DNA from: Bradyrhizobium sp. SRL28
GTDB taxonomy: Bacteria; Pseudomonadota; Alphaproteobacteria; Rhizobiales; Xanthobacteraceae
NCBI RefSeq assembly: GCF_018596315.1
Contig: NZ_JAHEAG010000002.1
Location: forward strand, 124,001 to 188,000
Reading direction: 5' to 3'
DNA: 64,000 nt
Position 1 is the first letter of the stretch, and each line of letters begins with the position of its first letter. The position numbers and the translations under genes are program-made. The notes beneath the pieces are model-generated. The model searched no databases. It saw nothing but the letters and a program-made list of their open reading frames with translations, and was not told where the DNA came from. Of the stretch, positions 34,124 to 42,923 are shown piece by piece.

Positions 34124-35016
34124 GCGGTGAGATGGAAGAGGTACCGACGGCTGTTCTCTGTGGTGAGCGATGCCATCTTGGCGAGGGACCGACGTACGAC
34201 GCAGCCACCGATACGGCCTGGTGGTTCGACATCCTCGAGCGCCGGCTGTTCGAGGCGCGGCTCGACACCGGGCAGACCACCATCCATTCCCTCGACGTGA
34301 TGGGCAGCGCGCTTGGGCGGATCGACGCGCATCGTCAGCTTCTCGTTGCGGATGACGGTCTCTATATCCGCGAGCAGGCGGATGGGCGGATGACGCTGTA
34401 CCGTCCGCTCGAAGCAGGCAATGCTGCAACGCGTTCGAACGACGCCCGCGTTCATCCGTCAGGTACGTTCTGGATCGGCACCATGGGCCGCCAGGCCGAG
34501 CGGGGGCTGGGGGCCATCTATGCGCTGCATCGCGGTGAGCTGTCGCGCCTCTATGAAAGCATCACGATCCCGAATGCGATCTGCTTCTCGCCGGACGGGA
34601 CTATCGGCTATTTCGCCGACACGGGGAAGAATGTGCTGTTCCGCGTCGATCTCGATGCGGCGACCGGCCTGCCGCGCGGTGAACCGGCCGCGCTGGTTAC
34701 CCGGCGGCACGGCGGCGGCATCGATGGCGCAGTGGTCGATGCCGACGGGCTGATCTGGAATGCACGCTGGGGCGACGGCTGCATCGACGTCTACAGCTCG
34801 CAAGGCGAGCATCTGCGCACGCTCCGCGTCCCGGCCCGGCAGTCGAGTTGTCCCGCCTTTGTCGGACAGGATTTCTCGCGTCTGCTCGTTACCTCGGCCT
34901 GGCAGGGGATGGCGGAAGAAGCGAGACGCGCCGATCCCGATCATGGCCGCACCTTCGTGCTCGATGTGGCCGCGCGTGGCCGCCCTGAACCAGACGTAAA
35001 ACTTGCAACGGGTTGA
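34120..35016 (+). CDS. SMP-30/gluconolactonase-family sugar lactonase
   Basis: The 298-residue six-bladed propeller protein carries the metal-site residues of the SMP-30 family: glutamate in HLGEGPTYD, asparagine in TRSNDARVHPSGTFWIGTMG, asparagine in PNAICFSPDG and aspartate in VDADGLIWNARWG. It hydrolyses the aldonolactone made by the dehydrogenase (L-arabinolactonase type) in the cytoplasm. It is the last enzyme gene before the transporter genes. The following 116 bases probably hold a separate ribosome site and perhaps a promoter for chvE. Confidence 0.9.
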   Translation: MSGEMEEVPTAVLCGERCHLGEGPTYDAATDTAWWFDILERRLFEARLDTGQTTIHSLDVMGSALGRIDAHRQLLVADDGLYIREQADGRMTLYRPLEAGNAATRSNDARVHPSGTFWIGTMGRQAERGLGAIYALHRGELSRLYESITIPNAICFSPDGTIGYFADTGKNVLFRVDLDAATGLPRGEPAALVTRRHGGGIDGAVVDADGLIWNARWGDGCIDVYSSQGEHLRTLRVPARQSSCPAFVGQDFSRLLVTSAWQGMAEEARRADPDHGRTFVLDVAARGRPEPDVKLATG

Positions 35017-35132
35017 CGGAGGAAGGCGAGGCGCGGCGGCCAAACGCGCGAGAACGACTGAGTATCAAGAGCCGCATTCAGCGGTCTGACGATCCAGGAA
35101 CCATAAATCCTCTGATATCAAGGGAGTGAAGC

Positions 35133-36206
35133 ATGACTAGTCTGAAGACCACATTGTCGGCCGTTGCGCTGGCAGCAACCATGGCCGCAGCGGCGGTGAG
35201 CGGCGCTTTCGCCCAGAGCAAGGGGACCGTCGGCATCGCCATGCCGACCAAGTCCTCGGCACGCTGGATCGACGATGGCAACAACATCGTAAAAATCCTG
35301 AAGGAGCGCGGCTACGGCACCGACCTGCAATATGCCGAGGACGACATTCCGAACCAGCTCTCGCAGGTCGAGAACATGGTGACCAAGGGCGCCAAGGTGC
35401 TGGTGATTGCGGCGATCGACGGCACCACGCTGTCGGACGTGCTGAAGCAGGCCAAGGCCAAGGGGATCACGGTCATCGCCTATGACCGGTTGATCCGTGA
35501 CACGCCCAATGTCGACTACTACGCCACTTTCGACAATTTCCAGGTCGGCGTGCTGCAGGCGCAGTCGATCGAGCAGGGGCTCGGGTTGAAGGAAGGCAAG
35601 GGGCCCTTCAATATTGAGCTGTTCGGCGGCTCGCCGGACGACAACAACGCCTACTTCTTCTACAATGGCTCGATGTCGGTGCTGCAACCTTATATCGACA
35701 GTGGCAAGCTGGTGATCGGCAGCGGCCAGAAGGGCATGGACAAGGTCTCGACCCTGCGCTGGGACGGCGCCACCGCCCAGGCACGCATGGATAACCTCCT
35801 GAGCGCGTTCTATGGCCGCAAGCGGGTCGATGCCGTGCTCTCTCCCTATGACGGCCTGTCCATCGGCATTCTCTCTTCGCTGAAGGGCGTCGGCTATGGC
35901 AGCGGCAACATGGCGATGCCGGTTGTCAGCGGCCAGGATGCCGAAGTGCCGTCGATCAAGTCGATGCAACGCGGCGAACAGTATTCGACCATCTTCAAGG
36001 ATACCCGCGATCTCGCCCGCGTCACCGCCGACATGGTGGATGCCTCGCTCAGCGGCAAGGAAGTGACCGTCAACGACACCAAGACCTACAACAATGGCGT
36101 CAAGGTGGTACCGTCCTATCTCCTGAAACCTGTCGTCGTCGACAAGAGCAACTGGGAGAAGGTGCTGATCGACAGCGGCTACTACAAGCGTTCGCAGTTC
36201 GACTGA
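35133..36206 (+). CDS. chvE: Galactose/arabinose-binding periplasmic protein ChvE
   Basis: The 357-residue protein has a Sec signal (hydrophobic core with cleavage near GAFAQ at about 27) and a sugar-binding fold of the ChvE/xylose-binding class. Typical segments are [54 protein letters not shown] and VVSGQDAE. ChvE of Agrobacterium binds aldoses, feeds the GguAB importer and signals to VirA. It is followed by a strong stem-loop, then gguA. Confidence 0.93.
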   Translation: MTSLKTTLSAVALAATMAAAAVSGAFAQSKGTVGIAMPTKSSARWIDDGNNIVKILKERGYGTDLQYAEDDIPNQLSQVENMVTKGAKVLVIAAIDGTTLSDVLKQAKAKGITVIAYDRLIRDTPNVDYYATFDNFQVGVLQAQSIEQGLGLKEGKGPFNIELFGGSPDDNNAYFFYNGSMSVLQPYIDSGKLVIGSGQKGMDKVSTLRWDGATAQARMDNLLSAFYGRKRVDAVLSPYDGLSIGILSSLKGVGYGSGNMAMPVVSGQDAEVPSIKSMQRGEQYSTIFKDTRDLARVTADMVDASLSGKEVTVNDTKTYNNGVKVVPSYLLKPVVVDKSNWEKVLIDSGYYKRSQFD

Positions 36207-36213
36207 GTGGGAC

Positions 36214-36242
36214 GGCGGCGCCGGCAATGACCCGGCGCCGCC
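36214..36242 (+). promoter_or_regulatory. Intercistronic stem-loop between chvE and gguA
   Basis: Perfect 11-base GC-only arms (36214-36224 and 36232-36242) with a 7-base loop start 8 bases after the chvE stop. No T tract follows, so partial attenuation or mRNA 3' protection is more likely than termination. Confidence 0.7.
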
Positions 36243-36295
36243 ACCTGCCTGTATCCGATCGCTGCGGGTGAACAGATAATGGACGTGATGGCGCG

Positions 36296-37858
36296 ATGAC
36301 CGCAATTCTCGAAATGCGCGGCGTAAGCAAGAGTTTTTCCGGCGTTCAGGCCCTGCGCGACGTGAACTTCACGGTGGAGGCGGGGCAGATCCATGCGCTG
36401 GTCGGTGAGAACGGCGCCGGCAAGTCGACCCTGATGAAGGTGCTCAGCGGCGTCTACCCTTACGGTGATTACGAAGGCAGCATCATCTTCGACGGCGAGG
36501 AGCGGCGCTTTCGCGACGTCAATGATTCCGAGGCGCTGGGCATCATCATCATCCACCAGGAGCTGGCGCTGATTCCGCTGATGTCGATCGCGGAGAACAT
36601 CTTCCTGTCGCATCCGCCCTCACGTCTTGGCGTGATCGACCGCGACACGGTTTACCGCCGGACCAAGGAACTGCTCGCCCAGGTCGGCCTCACCGAGATG
36701 CCCGACACGCTGGTGACGGACCTCGGCGTCGGCAAGCAGCAATTGGTGGAAATCGCCAAGGCCTTGTCCAAGCGGGTGCGGCTGCTGATCCTCGACGAGC
36801 CGACCGCCAGTCTGAACGAGAACGACAGCGCTGCATTGCTGGATCGCCTGCTTGCGTTCCGCGCCCAGGGCATCGCCTCGATCCTGATCTCCCACAAATT
36901 GTCGGAGGTCGCGCGCGTCGCCGACCGGATCACGGTGCTGCGCGACGGCCGCACCGTCGACAGCATCGATTGCCGGGCCGAGCCGGTGGAAGAGGACCGG
37001 ATCATCCGCAGCATGGTCGATCGCGACCTTGCCCATCGCTTTCCGCAACGCACCGCCGCGATCGGCGCACCTGTTTTCGCCGTGCAGGACTGGACGGTGC
37101 ATCATCCGCTCCACAGGGAACGCCGCGTGATCAAAGGAGTGGATTTCGAGGTCCGGCGCGGCGAGGTGGTCGGGATCGCCGGATTGATGGGCGCCGGCCG
37201 TACCGAATTCGCCATGAGCCTGTTCGGTCGCGCCTGGGGGGACCGGATCAGCGGCCGCGTCTGGCTCGACGGAAGGGAAGTCAACCTGTCGAGCGTGGCG
37301 GCGGCGATCGATGCCGGCCTCGCTTACGTTACCGAGGATCGCAAGCAGCTCGGCCTGATCCTGGACAGCGACGTCCGCAAGAACATCACGCTCGCTAGCC
37401 TCGGCCGCGTGGCGCGCCAAGGTATGATCGATGACATGTCCGAATTGCGCGTTGCGAACGATTACCGCAACCGGATGCGGATCAGGTGTTCCGACGTCTA
37501 TCAGGAGACCGGCCAGCTATCCGGCGGCAACCAGCAGAAGGTGGTGCTGTCGAAATGGCTGATGACCGATCCGAAAGTATTATTCCTCGACGAGCCGACG
37601 CGCGGCATCGATGTCGGGGCAAAATACGAAATCTACTGTATCATCAACGAGCTTGCTGAGGCGGGCAAGGGAGTGGTGATGATCTCGTCGGAAATGCCGG
37701 AACTGCTCGGCGTCTGCGACCGCATCTGCGTGATGAATGACGGCGCCTTTGTCGGAGAATTCGCCGCCGCCGAGGCCACCCAGGAAAGGATCATGCGCGC
37801 CATCATGCGCAACAAGGAAATGGACAAGAAGGTACTTCAGGGAGATTTGCGGCCATGA
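36296..37858 (+). CDS. gguA: Sugar ABC transporter double ATPase GguA
   Basis: The 520-residue protein has two ATPase halves as in the MglA/XylG/GguA class. The first has Walker A GENGAGKST (about 39-47) and an atypical signature (LGVGKQQLVEIAKAL). The second has a degenerate Walker A, GLMGAGRTE, followed by LSGGNQQKVVLSKWL and DEPTRGIDVGAKYEI. It energises GguB for sugar uptake. Its last bases overlap the gguB start (ATGA). Confidence 0.95.
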   Translation: MTAILEMRGVSKSFSGVQALRDVNFTVEAGQIHALVGENGAGKSTLMKVLSGVYPYGDYEGSIIFDGEERRFRDVNDSEALGIIIIHQELALIPLMSIAENIFLSHPPSRLGVIDRDTVYRRTKELLAQVGLTEMPDTLVTDLGVGKQQLVEIAKALSKRVRLLILDEPTASLNENDSAALLDRLLAFRAQGIASILISHKLSEVARVADRITVLRDGRTVDSIDCRAEPVEEDRIIRSMVDRDLAHRFPQRTAAIGAPVFAVQDWTVHHPLHRERRVIKGVDFEVRRGEVVGIAGLMGAGRTEFAMSLFGRAWGDRISGRVWLDGREVNLSSVAAAIDAGLAYVTEDRKQLGLILDSDVRKNITLASLGRVARQGMIDDMSELRVANDYRNRMRIRCSDVYQETGQLSGGNQQKVVLSKWLMTDPKVLFLDEPTRGIDVGAKYEIYCIINELAEAGKGVVMISSEMPELLGVCDRICVMNDGAFVGEFAAAEATQERIMRAIMRNKEMDKKVLQGDLRP

Positions 37859-39036
37859 CCGACAAGGCGGTTGCGCTGCCCGGGCACACCGGCTTCATCA
37901 AGAACAATCTGCGCAACTACGGCATGCTGCTGTCGCTGTTTGCGATCATGCTGTTCTTCCAGGTCATGACCGACGGCACGCTGCTGCAGCCGCTCAACCT
38001 GACCAATCTGGTGCTGCAGAACAGCTACATCGTGATCATGGCGCTCGGCATGCTGCTGATCATCGTCACCGGCCATATCGACCTGTCGGTCGGCTCGGTC
38101 GCGGGCTTCGTCGGCGCCGTCGCGGCGGTGCTGATGGTGCGCTATCACGTTGCCTATCCGCTGGCCTTCCTCGCCTGCCTGCTCGTCGGCGCGGCGATCG
38201 GCGCCGCACAGGGCTATTGGGTGGCCTATTTCAAGATCCCGTCCTTTATCGTGACGCTGGCCGGCATGCTGGTGTTCAAGGGGCTTGCGCTCGCGATCCT
38301 GGCGGGACAGTCGGTCGGGCCGTTTCCGCCGACCTTCCAGAAACTGTCCTCGGGCTTCATCCCGGAATTGTTTCCCGGCGCCGGTACGCTGTATCCGACC
38401 TCGCTGTTGATCGGTGCCGTATTGGCGGTGGCGCTGGTCTATACCAGCGCGAAGAGCCGGGCGCGGCAGGCGTCGCACGGCATCGACGTGGAACCCTTTG
38501 GCTTCTTCGTCGCCAAGAGCGCGGTGCTGTTCGCCGTGATTGTGTTCTTCGCCGGCCTGATCGCCTCGCATCGCGGCCTGCCCAACGTGCTTGTCATCAT
38601 GACGGCGCTGATCGGGCTCTATGCTTTCGTCACCACCCGCACCGTGATTGGCCGTCATATCTACGCTATCGGCGGCAACGCCCGGGCCGCGAGCCTGTCC
38701 GGCATCAAGACCGAACGGTTGACGTTTCTGACCTTCGTCAACATGGGGGTGCTGGCTGCACTCGCCGGCCTCGTATTCGCCGCGCGGCTCAATACCGCGA
38801 CGCCGAAGGCCGGCGCCGGCTTCGAGCTCGACGTCATCGCGGCCTGCTTCATCGGAGGCGCATCCGCCTATGGCGGGGTCGGCAGGGTCGGCGGCGCGGT
38901 GATCGGGGCCATGATCATGGGGGTCATGAACAACGGCATGTCCATCCTCGGCATCGGCATCGACTACCAGCAGGTGATCAAGGGGCTGGTGCTGCTCGGC
39001 GCCGTCTGCCTCGATGTCTACAATCAGCGGCGATAG
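37855..39036 (+). CDS. gguB: Sugar ABC transporter permease GguB
   Basis: The 393-residue protein has many hydrophobic helices and the RbsC/XylH-family motifs GHIDLSVGSVAGFVGA and IGGNARAASLSGI. With GguA and ChvE it forms the aldose importer. A glycine-rich loop near ASAYGGVGRVGGAVIGA is the conserved end of the family domain. It ends the operon; no strong terminator follows, only a repeat-containing gap. Confidence 0.95.
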   Translation: MTDKAVALPGHTGFIKNNLRNYGMLLSLFAIMLFFQVMTDGTLLQPLNLTNLVLQNSYIVIMALGMLLIIVTGHIDLSVGSVAGFVGAVAAVLMVRYHVAYPLAFLACLLVGAAIGAAQGYWVAYFKIPSFIVTLAGMLVFKGLALAILAGQSVGPFPPTFQKLSSGFIPELFPGAGTLYPTSLLIGAVLAVALVYTSAKSRARQASHGIDVEPFGFFVAKSAVLFAVIVFFAGLIASHRGLPNVLVIMTALIGLYAFVTTRTVIGRHIYAIGGNARAASLSGIKTERLTFLTFVNMGVLAALAGLVFAARLNTATPKAGAGFELDVIAACFIGGASAYGGVGRVGGAVIGAMIMGVMNNGMSILGIGIDYQQVIKGLVLLGAVCLDVYNQRR

Positions 39037-39086
39037 CGCCTTGGCGGCTAGAGCAGGATGAGATTAGGTTGGGCCGTGACGACGGA

Positions 39087-39232
39087 CCATCTCGTGCCCC
39101 GGACGCAAGCGGCCAAAGTGCTGCGGGCCGGGGCCCATTCTACTTTGCATGGGGTTGTTTTCGCGATTTTGTGTCCGGGCCTTGCGGTGTACCGCCGAAG
39201 AGTATCTGCACGGCATCCGGGACACGAGATCG
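39087..39232. repeat. Imperfect inverted-repeat intergenic element
   Basis: A 20-base arm at 39087-39106 (centre CTCGTGCCCCGG) is matched, with three mismatches, by the reverse complement of 39213-39232 (centre CCGGGACACGAG). The roughly 106-base spacer is GC-rich and non-coding. The element fills most of the 243-base gap between gguB and kdgD. CCCCGGACGC-type inverted repeats are scattered in Bradyrhizobium genomes, so it is probably a member of such a family. Confidence 0.55.
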
Positions 39233-39279
39233 TGCTTCGCACTAACGGCGAAATCGATTCGACTCCAACCCATCCCGAT

Positions 39280-40230
39280 CTAGGCAGCCGCCAGCTCCCG
39301 CTTTGCGAACTCGCACATTTCGAGGTGCGCGACGAGCGCCGCAAGCTCCTCGGTCTCGGCCGGCGTCAGGTCGGTCAGGGGCGAACGGACATGGCCGCTG
39401 TCACGGCCGATCACTTTCATACCGGCCTTGATCATCGAGACGGCATAGCCACGCTTGCGGTTGCGGATCTCGATCAGCGGAAGGATGAAGTCGCGGAGCC
39501 CCGCCTGCACCGTCTCGCGGTCGCGGCGGCGCACGGCGGAGTAGAACTTGGTCGCGAACTCCGGGACGAAGTTAAATACTGCGGAGGAGTAGGTGGTTAC
39601 GCCCATTTCCAGATAAGGCAGTGCAAAGGTCTCGGCCGTGGGCAGCCCGCCGATATAGGTCAGCCGGTCGCCCATGCGCAGATGGATGCGGGTCATCAAC
39701 TCGATGTCACCGATGCCGTCCTTGTAGCCGACGAGGTTGGGACAGCGCTGGCACAGCTTTTCGAGCGTATCCTCGTTCAGGATCGCATTGTCTCTGTTAT
39801 AGACGATGACGCCGAGCTTTGTGGCATTGCACACCGCCTCGATATGGGCCGCCAGGCCCTCCTGTTCCGAGAAGACCAGATAGGGCGGCAGCAGCAGCAC
39901 GCCATCGGCGCCAGCCGCCTCGACCGCAATGGCGAGCTGCGTCGCCGTCGCCGTACCATGGCCGATCCCGGCGAGGACCGGCACGCGCCCCTTGGTCTGG
40001 CTCACGGCCGTTGCCACCACCTTCGCGACCTCGGCCGGGCTCAGCGAGAAGAATTCGCCGGTGCCGCCGGCGGCAAAGAGCCCTGCCACCTCATAGCCGC
40101 ACAGCCAGTCGAGATTGGAGCGGTAGCGGACCTCGTCGAACGCGTTGTCGGGCCGAAACGGTGTGACGGGAAACGACAGCAGGCCATTGCCGATCCGGCT
40201 GGCCATCTCCTTGGGGGGCATCCTGCTCAT
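39280..40230 (-). CDS. kdgD: 5-dehydro-4-deoxyglucarate dehydratase (DHDPS family)
   Basis: The ATG at 40230 (GAAGGA upstream) gives 316 residues. The frame extends to 40407 but that part overlaps the LysR gene. Class I aldolase features are visible: [17 protein letters not shown] near 55-70, the tyrosine in VIVYNRDN and the Schiff-base lysine in [10 protein letters not shown]. The motif FPVTPF near residue 20 is typical of KdgD. The enzyme decarboxylates and dehydrates 5-keto-4-deoxyglucarate to 2-ketoglutarate semialdehyde, acting after galactarate or glucarate dehydratase. Confidence 0.9.
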   Translation of the reverse strand: MSRMPPKEMASRIGNGLLSFPVTPFRPDNAFDEVRYRSNLDWLCGYEVAGLFAAGGTGEFFSLSPAEVAKVVATAVSQTKGRVPVLAGIGHGTATATQLAIAVEAAGADGVLLLPPYLVFSEQEGLAAHIEAVCNATKLGVIVYNRDNAILNEDTLEKLCQRCPNLVGYKDGIGDIELMTRIHLRMGDRLTYIGGLPTAETFALPYLEMGVTTYSSAVFNFVPEFATKFYSAVRRRDRETVQAGLRDFILPLIEIRNRKRGYAVSMIKAGMKVIGRDSGHVRSPLTDLTPAETEELAALVAHLEMCEFAKRELAAA

Positions 40231-40290
40231 GCTTTGATCCTTCAGCGGCTTAGGCTGAACGATTAATGCAAGATGGCCGGGGATGGACAC

Positions 40291-40322
40291 CCAATCACTG
40301 TATCGATCGATCCATTGATTGG
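40291..40322. repeat. Imperfect hairpin at the end of the LysR gene
   Basis: CCAATCACTG (40291-40300) and CATTGATTGG (40313-40322) can pair with one mismatch around an AT-rich loop containing ATCGATCGAT. It overlaps the LysR stop and lies 61 bases ahead of the kdgD start. It may end LysR transcription or act as a kdgD control site; no T tract is present. Confidence 0.35.
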
Positions 40323-41221
40323 ATCGAGCTTGCCTCCGCGGCAAGGCCTCGGGCGATGTCGCCAATGATGGGAAGCAGCGGATTGTCGTTGTCGCCGCGC
40401 CAGACAAAGAACAACTCGGCCGGCCGCTGCCACTGCATCAGAACGGGGCGCAGCACCACGCCGCTGAAATGCAGATTCAGCGCGGCCTCGGGGACCAGCG
40501 CCACGCCGACACTGGAATGCACCATGGCGAGGATCGAATGGATCTGGGCAAGATGCTGCACATAATTCGGCACCAGGCTTGCGCGTGAAAACAGCTCGAC
40601 CAGGAGATCGTGGAAATAGCGGGCTTCATAGGGCTCGTACATGATGAAGGGCTCGCCCGCGAGATCCTCCAGACGCAATTGGGCTGCCTGCGCCAGCGGG
40701 TGGCCGCTCGGCAGTGCCGCGATCAGCGGCTCCGCCGTCACACGGAAGGCGCCGAGATTGCCGCGTGGAATCGGCGGGCGGAGCAGGGCAATATCGATCT
40801 CGCCGGAGTCGAGCCGCTTGAGCTGATCGCTGGATACCATCTCCTTCAGCGAGATCTCGATATCGGGCAGTTCGCGCCGGCAGGCCGCGACCAGCGCCGG
40901 CACGTAGCTGTAGGCGGAGGTCGCGGTGAAGCCGATATTGATCGATCCGGCCTTGCCGTTCGCCATCCGCCGGGCCAGCACGGCCGCGCTTTCCGCCAGC
41001 TTGAGGAGATGCCGCGCATCGGTCAGAAAACGCTGCCCGGCGGGCGTTAGCCTGACCGCCCGGTTGCTCCGCTCCAGCAGCGTGACATCGAGGACGCGTT
41101 CGAGAATCTGGATCTGGCGGCTGAGCGGCGGCTGCGTCATGTTCAGCCGCAGCGCCGCGCGCCCGAAATGCAGTTCTTCCGCAACTGCAACGAAGCAGCG
41201 CAACTGGCTCAACTCAAACAT
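40295..41221 (-). CDS. LysR-type regulator, divergent from tctCBA
   Basis: From the ATG at 41221 the protein has 308 residues. The N-terminal helix-turn-helix reads [35 protein letters not shown], followed by a LysR co-inducer domain with [16 protein letters not shown]. The CatR/BenM-like subgroup senses small carboxylic acids. Lying between kdgD and the tripartite transporter genes, it probably activates one or both in response to an aldarate. A small hairpin overlaps its end (40291-40322). Confidence 0.92.
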   Translation of the reverse strand: MFELSQLRCFVAVAEELHFGRAALRLNMTQPPLSRQIQILERVLDVTLLERSNRAVRLTPAGQRFLTDARHLLKLAESAAVLARRMANGKAGSINIGFTATSAYSYVPALVAACRRELPDIEISLKEMVSSDQLKRLDSGEIDIALLRPPIPRGNLGAFRVTAEPLIAALPSGHPLAQAAQLRLEDLAGEPFIMYEPYEARYFHDLLVELFSRASLVPNYVQHLAQIHSILAMVHSSVGVALVPEAALNLHFSGVVLRPVLMQWQRPAELFFVWRGDNDNPLLPIIGDIARGLAAEASSIQSMDRSIQ

Positions 41222-41338
41222 GAAACCCGTATTTTCAACGTGAGACGAGGGGCCGGTCACCGGCCGGATGTCCTGCTTCTATAGGCTGAGACATGGCCGA
41301 TCCATCCAAAAAAGGTATCGACCTATCCGCAGACTAGT

Positions 41339-41360
41339 TCATGGGCGACCTTGCCCATGA
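41339..41360. promoter_or_regulatory. Dyad TCATGGGC-N6-GCCCATGA in the LysR/tctC control region
   Basis: Perfect 8-base arms at 41339-41346 and 41353-41360 lie in the 234-base divergent gap, about 95 bases ahead of tctC and 118 bases from the LysR start. It is a candidate binding site for the LysR protein or another dimer. No gene is present in the gap. Confidence 0.4.
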
Positions 41361-41455
41361 CCTATCATTTCTCGCAACGCAGCCTCGAAGGCCTGCAGCC
41401 TGCCGGTGAAACGGCGGGATCGCGCGCAATTGCGCTTTGAAACGGAGGAAGACCG

Positions 41456-42436
41456 ATGTCTATGCCATCTCTCGCCCGGGCGATCGCGGCCGCAGTCCTT
41501 TCGGTGTCTGCTTTGGCGTCAAGCGGGGCCGGGGCCCAGAATTTCGAGCGGCCGGTGCGGCTGATCGTGCCTTTCGCTCCCGGTGGCACCTCCGACATTC
41601 TCGCCCGCCTGATCAGCCCAAAACTGTCCGCCGCCATCGGCCAGTCGGTCGTGGTCGAGAACAAGCCGGGCGCGGCCGGCAATCTCGGGGCCGACGCCGT
41701 CGCCAAGGCGCAGCCTGACGGCCACACGTTGTTGCTGATGGATGTCGCCTCGCTCGCGACGGCGCCCAGCCTGTTTTCCGATCTCACGTTCGACGTTCAG
41801 AAGGACCTTGCACCCATTTCCATGGTGATGTTCGGCCCCTACGTCCTGGCCGTCCATGAATCGGTCCCGGCGAAGTCGACGAAGGAACTGATCGACTACG
41901 CCAAGGCCAATCCGAACAAGCTCACCATCGCCAATTCAGGCGTCGGTGGCGCCACGCACATCACGGCCGTGGCGATGGCGAAGCAGCTTGGAATTCAATG
42001 GAAGAACATTCCCTACAAGGGCGGGGCGGCTGCCTCGCGCGCCGTCGTATCCGGCGAGAGCGGCGTGATCATCAACGGCGCTGCGGCGACGATGCCCTTC
42101 GTGGTGAACAAGCAGCTTGTCGGACTTGCCGTCACCGGCGAGCAGCGGATTGCGTCGGCTCCCGATCTGCCGACCTTCAAGGAGGCGGGCCTGCCCGGCG
42201 GCGATGCCGGGACCTGGCAAGGCATCCTGACCACGGGCGGAACGCCGCCGGCCATGGTCGCGCGATTGAACGCCGAGATCCGCAAGATCCTGGCAGAGCC
42301 TGAAATTCAACAGAAGATCGCCGAGCAGGGCGGCGTCGTGAAGGCCCAATCGCCGGAGGAGTTCCGTAACTGGCTCAATGATGCGACGACCCGTTGGGGC
42401 ACGATCATCCGCGAGGCCGGCATCAAGGGCAGCTGA
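41456..42436 (+). CDS. tctC: Tripartite tricarboxylate transporter binding protein (TctC/Bug family)
   Basis: The 326-residue protein begins with a Sec signal (cleavage near SGAGAQ at about 28) and has the Bug-family motifs VRLIVPFAPGGTSDILARL, VVVENKPGAAGNLGA and TIANSGVGGATHI with IPYKGG. GGAGGAAGA precedes the start. It binds a carboxylate in the periplasm and hands it to TctAB. Bug proteins cover many acids; linkage to kdgD suggests an aldarate. Confidence 0.94.
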   Translation: MSMPSLARAIAAAVLSVSALASSGAGAQNFERPVRLIVPFAPGGTSDILARLISPKLSAAIGQSVVVENKPGAAGNLGADAVAKAQPDGHTLLLMDVASLATAPSLFSDLTFDVQKDLAPISMVMFGPYVLAVHESVPAKSTKELIDYAKANPNKLTIANSGVGGATHITAVAMAKQLGIQWKNIPYKGGAAASRAVVSGESGVIINGAAATMPFVVNKQLVGLAVTGEQRIASAPDLPTFKEAGLPGGDAGTWQGILTTGGTPPAMVARLNAEIRKILAEPEIQQKIAEQGGVVKAQSPEEFRNWLNDATTRWGTIIREAGIKGS

Positions 42437-42446
42437 GGGCGGGACG

Positions 42447-42896
42447 ATGACGCGTTCCCGGATCGACCTGCAGGACCTGCTGTTCGGCCTGTTTCTGGTG
42501 GCGGTGGCGGCGGGTACCCTTGTCGCCACGCGCAACCTGACGGTCGGTCACGCCGCCGATATGGGGCCGGGCTACATGCCCCGCGTCGTCGCACTCGCGC
42601 TGATGGGATTCGGTCTCTTCTTCACCGGGCGCGGCCTTTGGCGCATGCGCATCGGCATTGCGCCCGTTCAGTTGCGGCCCCTGCTTGCGATCCTGGCTTC
42701 CGTCGGCGTTTTCGCGCTCACGGCCGAGCGCCTCGGCCTCGCGATCGCCTCCGTCGTTGCCGTGCTCCTTGCGAGCTTCGCCACGCGGGAAGGGCGGCTC
42801 ATCGAAACGATAGCGTTTGCCATCGTACTTTCAGGTGCCGCGGTGCTTCTGTTCGTCAAGTTGCTCGGCTTGCCGATCCCGATCTGGCCCCGCTAG
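42447..42896 (+). CDS. tctB: Tripartite tricarboxylate transporter small membrane subunit TctB
   Basis: The ATG at 42447, 10 bases after tctC, gives 149 residues with four hydrophobic helices and the family motif MGPGYMPRVVALALMGFG. This is the usual small subunit length. It assembles with TctA to form the sodium- or proton-driven carrier. The longer frame to 42378 lies inside tctC and is excluded. Confidence 0.92.
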   Translation: MTRSRIDLQDLLFGLFLVAVAAGTLVATRNLTVGHAADMGPGYMPRVVALALMGFGLFFTGRGLWRMRIGIAPVQLRPLLAILASVGVFALTAERLGLAIASVVAVLLASFATREGRLIETIAFAIVLSGAAVLLFVKLLGLPIPIWPR

Positions 42897-42923
42897 GGCG
42901 GCGGGCTTCTCAGGCAGACGCAT

